Positions 59,578 through 64,000 of a DNA stretch of 64,000 nucleotides are shown here, piece by piece; the stretch's first letter is position 1; each line of letters opens with the position of its first letter. Source of the DNA: Anagrus nilaparvatae. Taxonomy: Eukaryota; Arthropoda; Insecta; Hymenoptera; Mymaridae. Position numbers and translations under genes: made by a program. The stretch spans positions 28,289,501 through 28,353,500 of the forward strand of contig JAKSXM010000272.1 in NCBI GenBank assembly GCA_022575985.1, given 5' to 3'. Under the pieces are notes generated by a model. The model saw only the letters and a program-made list of their open reading frames with translations, was not told where the DNA came from and did not search any database.

Positions 59578-59921
59578 AATCGCTTTTAAATTATTGCTTT
59601 AAATTTAGTTTTTTGGCATAAAAACTGTTTCTAGGGGTTTTTGGGGTCACGAAAATTGAAATTTTAACCGGATTTAACCCCAGGTTTATCCCTGCCCATA
59701 TTTATGACCAAAAAATTGGCCAATTTTTCAGAAAATTTACCAAATATTTTAAATCGCTTTTAAATTAATGCTTTAAATTTAATTTTTTGGCATATAAACT
59801 GTACCTAGGGGTTAGCGGGGGCACAAATATTGAAATTTTCATCGGATTTAACCTCAATATCATCCCTACCCGTATTTTAGACCAAAAATTTGGCCAAATT
59901 TCCATAAAATTTGCCGAATCT
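59578..59921. repeat. 172-bp tandem unit, two copies
   Basis: 'aaatcgcttttaaatta' followed by 'tgctttaaattta.tttttt' occurs near 59578 and again at 59750. Each unit continues with 'tttaacc.ca..ttatccct.ccc' and ends in 'ggccaa.ttt'. Only the second unit is mirrored in the right arm before the window ends. Confidence 0.75.
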
Positions 59922-59978
59922 CTTATTTTTTTTACATTTTCGCACTTTGAGAGCTCAGATTGGCACCACATAAGTTTT

Positions 59979-60665
59979 TTGGGTCGCTGATCAAGAATTT
60001 CGACCTATTTTTTATAAATAATCAATATTTCACCCTTAAAATAGCTAAAACTACCCCCGAAAAGGGGGTGTTTTATCTATTTTCGTACTTTTAGCATCCA
60101 GGGTATGCCTATATAGGTTTTTTGGGTCGCTGATCAAGAATTTGGACTTCTTTTTTATTAATAATCAATATTTCACCCTTAAAATAGCTAAACCTACCCC
60201 TAAAAGGGGTTTTTTCACTATTTTCGCACTTTGAGCCCCCAGAGTACGTTGTTATACGTTTTTTGGGCATCTAATCAAGAATTTCGAATTATTTTTCATA
60301 AATAATAAATATTTCACCCTTAAAATAGCTAAAACTACCCCCGAAAGGGGTGTTTTTGTTATTTTCGCAACCTTAGCCTCTAGTATGCCCATATAGGTTT
60401 TTTGGGTCGCAAATCAAGAATTTCGACTACTTTTTCATAAATAATTACTATTTCACCCTTAAAATAGCTAAAACTACCCCTAAAAGGGATGATCTTGCTA
60501 ACTTTGTACTTTAAGCGTTCAGAGTACGTTCATATACGTTTTTTGGGTCGCTTTTCAAGAATTTCGACTTCTTTCTTATAAATCTTTACTATTTCACCCT
60601 TTAAATTGTGTGTTTTTGTTATTTTCGCAATTTAAGCGTCCAGGATATGCCCATATAGGTTTTTT
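59979..60665 (+). repeat. Tandem ~141-bp module, five units (left arm)
   Basis: The GGGTCGCTGATCAAG marker starts at 59981, 60124, 60265, 60404 and 60545, spacings of 143, 141, 139 and 141. Each unit also has 'tttcacccttaaaatagct', 'aactacccc.aaaggggt' and 'tatgcccatatagg'. The last unit runs into a (TA)n stretch at about 60667-60700. Confidence 0.88.
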
Positions 60666-61205
60666 AATATATATAAATTTTTAATATATATATATATAAA
60701 TTTGCAAATTAACCCTTACTTTTAAATCACTTATATCCAAGCCTTTTCAAATGGCAGGATCATGATTTTATAGGTTTTTGGGGTTGCTGATTACAAATTT
60801 GGAGAATTAAGCCCATAAAGTTGGTTAAACACCCTTAAAATTGCAAATTCACCCTTTTTGCAAAATTATGTATACAAGCATTTTCAAACGAAAAAAACTT
60901 ACTTTCATAGTCTTTTTGAGCTGATGACGTCAATATGGGGTATCCAATGCTTTAGAGTTAATTGAGCGACCCTTAACTTGCAAATTTATCTTGATTTTTG
61001 CAAAAATATTAATATAAGCCTTGCTATTACTATATTATATTTACCTTTCACCAGTAAGTTTGATACCCCATAAGTCATCAACTCAAGAAGACTATGAAAG
61101 CTTTTTACGTTTGAAAAAGCTTGTATACATAATTTTGCAAAAATAAGGGTGAATTTGCAAATTTATGGGTGTTTAACCAACTTAATGGACCTGAATTCTC
61201 CAAAG

Positions 61206-61440
61206 GGGGGGGGGGGTGAATATTCGGCTAAATCTGCTCTGGAGAGGAGCGACTTGAGATTCTCAGGAAATGGTGCTTTTTTGGTGACAAAAAACCTCCC
61301 GAAGTCGGTTTTTAATTTTGATAACCGGTTTTGACGATATTGGCCAAAATGTGCTCCATTTAAATAACATTGGAAACGTGGTTTTTTGAAAATAGCGCGA
61401 AAATTTTGAAGGGTTACACTTTTCTAACATATACTAATCG
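61206..61440 (+). repeat. Dispersed repeat shared with DM9 intron 2
   Basis: After a run of about 13 G, 'gtgaatattcggctaaatc' starts a roughly 220-bp block matching 18630-18845. A frame open across it in both copies is not conserved beyond the repeat. Confidence 0.7.
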
Positions 61441-62099
61441 ACTCGAATATCAATTATCTTCAATCTCCATATGATAAATTGAGGGGCAATTCGTGTGCTC
61501 ATACTTTTTAAAGCTGTTTTCTGAGCGGAATTTTTAGTTTTTAATTTTTTAAAATTCATCACGCCAAATAGAAACAACCGATTTGGACGTGCAAGGTCTC
61601 AAAAATTTTGTCAAAGGGTCTACTTTTTTGTGGTTTATTTTTTTTTGACTCACCTCTGCATAACATAACCTAAAATTGCAAAAAACGACGAAAAACCCTA
61701 AAAAATGGCAGTTTTGCCATTAAAATTTTTTTATGGACAGTAGATATAAATTTTTTGAAAAAACAGGAAAAAACTACATGCAAAATCACAATTTTTTAGA
61801 AAAAGATTTTCCTATTTTTTGCTAAAAATCACTGCTTTATCGACAGCGCAAAGTAAAAAATCTTCCTTTTTCTAACTTTGGGCTTACGCAGCTAAAAATT
61901 TTTAAATGGGACCCCCCAATTTTTTTTTTCAAGAAGTTACACATTTTTCACGTACTTTCACGTGAAAAAAGTTTTTTTTTGATTTGGGACATCCTAACCT
62001 CCAAAACTTTAATTTTCGTTAAAAATAAAAGTTTTTTTCGAGTTTTACTCCAGCCAAAATACGGGTTTGGTTGTATTTTCACTGGCGAACACGAGATTT

Positions 62100-62610
62100 G
62101 ATCTATTATAGGTTTCTTGGGTCACTGAAGACCAAAATCGGGATCATTTCATAAACAAAGTGGGGGCTTCACCCTTAAATTTGCAAAAACTACCCCCAAA
62201 AAGGGGTTTTTTTAAACACATTTGCATTATGTGCGCTCAGATTTGCACCATACGGGTTTTGTGAGTCACTGATTAAGAATTTCGACTTCTTTTCCATAAA
62301 AAATCAATATTTTACCCTTGAAGTGGCTAAAACTACCCCTAAAATAGCTAAAACTACCTTTAAAAGGGGTGTTTTTCCTATTTTCGTACTTTTAGCATCC
62401 AGGATATGCCCATATGGGTTATTTGGGTCACAAATAAAGAATTTCGACTTCTTTTTCATAAATAATTAAGATTTTACCCCTAAACTGGCTAAAACTACCC
62501 TAAAAAATGGGACATTTATGCTTTTTTTGTATTTTGAGCGTCCCGGATATGCCCATATAGGTTTTTTGGGTCGCTAATAAAGAATTTCGACTCCTTTTAT
62601 ATGATTAACT
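62100..62610 (+). repeat. Tandem ~143-bp module in the palindrome spacer, four units
   Basis: Markers near 62119, 62262, 62424 and 62568. These units are more diverged than those in the arms ('gggtcactgaagacc', 'gagtcactgattaag', 'gggtcacaaataaag'). Confidence 0.8.
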
Positions 62611-63079
62611 ATTGATAATTTACGAAAAAAAAGTCGAAATTCTTTATTTGTGACCCAAATAACGTTGATGACTTATGGGGTATCAAACTTACTGGTGAAA
62701 GGTAAATATAATATAGTAATAGCAAGGCTTATATTAATATTTTTGTAAAAATCAAGATAAATTTGCAAGTTAAGGGTCGCTCAATTAACTCTAAAGCATT
62801 GGATACCCCATATTGACGTCATCAGCTCAAAAAGACTATGAAAGTAAGTTTTTTTCGTTTGAAAATGCTTGTATACATAATTTTGCAAAAAGGGTGAATT
62901 TGCAATTTTAAGGGTGTTTAACCAATTTTATGGGCTTAATTCTCCAAATTTGTAATCAGCAACCCCAAAAACCTATAAAATCATGATCCTGCCATTTGAA
63001 AAGGCTTGGATATAAGTGATGTAAAAGTAAGGGTTAATTTGCAAATTTATATATATATATATTAAAAATTTATATATAT

Positions 63080-63780
63080 TAAAAAACCTATATGGGCATA
63101 TCCTGGACGCTTAAATTGCGAAAATAACAAAAACACACAATTTAAAGGGTGAAATAGTAAAGATTTATAAGAAAGAAGTCGAAATTCTTGAAAAGGGACC
63201 CAAAAAACGTATATGAACGTACTCTGAACGCTTAAAGTACAAAGTTAGCAAGATCATCTCTTTTAGGGGTAGTTTTAGCTATTTTAAGGGTGAAATAGTA
63301 ATTATTTATGAAAAAGTAGTCGAAATTCTTGATTTGCGACCCAAAAAACCTATATGGGCATACTAGAGGCTAAGGTTGCGAAAATAACAAAAACACCCCT
63401 TTCGGGGGTAGTTTTAGCTATTTTAAGGGTGAAATATTTATTATTTATGAAAAATAATTCGAAATTCTTGATTAGATGCCCAAAAAACGTATAACAACGT
63501 ACTCTGGGGGCTCAAAGTGCGAAAATAGTGAAAAAACCCCTTTTAGGGGTAGGTTTAGCTATTTTAAGGGTGAAATATTGATTATTAATAAAAAAGAAGT
63601 CCAAATTCTTGATCAGCGACCCAAAAAACCTATATAGGCATACCCTGGATGCTAAAAGTACGAAAATAGATAAAACACCCCCTTTTCGGGGGTAGTTTTA
63701 GCTATTTTAAGGGTGAAATATTGATTATTTATAAAAAATAGGTCGAAATTCTTGATCAGCGACCCAAAAAACTTATGTGG
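63080..63780 (-). repeat. Tandem ~141-bp module, five units (right arm)
   Basis: Mirror image of 59979-60665. 'cttgatcagcgacccaaaa' recurs with the same spacing in reverse complement. Confidence 0.88.
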
Positions 63781-64000
63781 TGCCAATCTGAGCTCTCAAA
63801 GTGCGAAAATGTAAAAAAAATAAGAGATTCGGCAAATTTTATGGAAATTTGGCCAAATTTTTGGTCTAAAATACGGGTAGGGATGATATTGAGGTTAAAT
63901 CCGATGAAAATTTCAATATTTGTGCCCCCGCTAACCCCTAGGTACAGTTTATATGCCAAAAAATTAAATTTAAAGCATTAATTTAAAAGCGATTTAAAAT

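Larger units (their letters stand above)
59746..64000. mobile_element. Giant near-perfect inverted repeat, arms >=1.34 kb
   Basis: Position x on the left pairs with 123746 minus x on the right. This holds both at the inner end (61082 with 62664) and at the window edge (59746 with 64000), so the arms show no net length change. I see only occasional single-base differences (for example near 60488, 60550 and 60733). The arms contain 172-bp and 141-bp tandem modules; the 1.58-kb spacer (61083-62663) holds further modules and a repeat shared with 18.6 kb. The right arm is cut by the end of the window, so the true arms may be longer. No transposase-like ORF is visible. Confidence 0.9.

Noticed and set aside
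59765..59971. 68-residue open frame, duplicated identically at 63775-63981 on the other strand, as a conserved small gene
   Set aside because: Identity is explained by the palindrome. The two strands of each arm are both open, and no start context or domain is seen.
1..64000. Prokaryotic features: operons, CRISPR arrays, ribosome binding sites
   Set aside because: Spliced genes and retroelements show this is eukaryotic nuclear DNA. The regular repeats are tandem modules without spacer variety.
1..64000. Integrated viral or bracovirus segment
   Set aside because: No viral structural, replication or segment-boundary sequences recognised. All large ORFs are host genes or retroelements.

Overview
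The window is very AT-rich animal nuclear DNA, about three-quarters A+T by eye. It carries intron-split genes with GT-AG boundaries, animal transposons of most major classes, and many microsatellites. The gene content is insect-like: a facilitated trehalose transporter, a secreted inositol polyphosphate phosphatase and a DM9-repeat protein. An AT-rich insect is the best reading. A parasitoid wasp is possible, but that is a guess from composition only.

Four host genes can be assembled exon by exon with consistent reading phase. (1) A secreted two-repeat DM9 protein lies on the minus strand (16498-20103; 4 exons, 185 aa). (2) A multiple inositol polyphosphate phosphatase (MINPP1-like) lies on the minus strand (31670-41057; 8 coding exons, 440 aa). 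(3) The mitochondrial small-subunit ribosomal protein mS38/AURKAIP1 lies on the plus strand (41704-42512; 2 exons, 232 aa). It is divergent from the MINPP1-like gene across about 650 bp of probable shared promoter. (4) A Tret1-type sugar transporter lies on the minus strand (43335-50948; 3 coding exons, 526 aa). It is convergent with mS38, and a 6-kb intron separates an 8-nt first coding exon from the rest. No pathway links the four genes.

The rest is layered mobile DNA. At 0.9-7.2 kb a Penelope-like GIY-YIG fragment with inverted arms is split by a young LTR retrotransposon. That element has 278-bp LTRs, a TTAC target duplication and a tRNA-Arg primer site; it has a gag-type ORF but no reverse transcriptase. 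A broken non-LTR retrotransposon follows. Foldback or MITE-like palindromes lie at 7.7-8.4 kb and 9.2-9.9 kb, the second flanked by TTAA as in piggyBac. A family of small TA-flanked elements beginning CACTG is scattered through introns and spacers. A 5.8-kb MINPP1 intron holds palindromes within palindromes.

The most unusual structure is at the right edge. From 59746 to the end of the window there is a near-perfect inverted repeat with arms of about 1.34 kb, aligned with no net length change about an axis near 61873. The arms are built from a tandem module of about 141 bp. Related modules recur near 53.9-54.4 kb and, more diverged, near 21.3, 47.6 and 52 kb. I read this as a foldback-type transposon family that I cannot name. 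About 24.9-26.8, 29.0-30.2, 54.5-56.7 and 57.1-59.5 kb are AT-rich with nothing recognisable.
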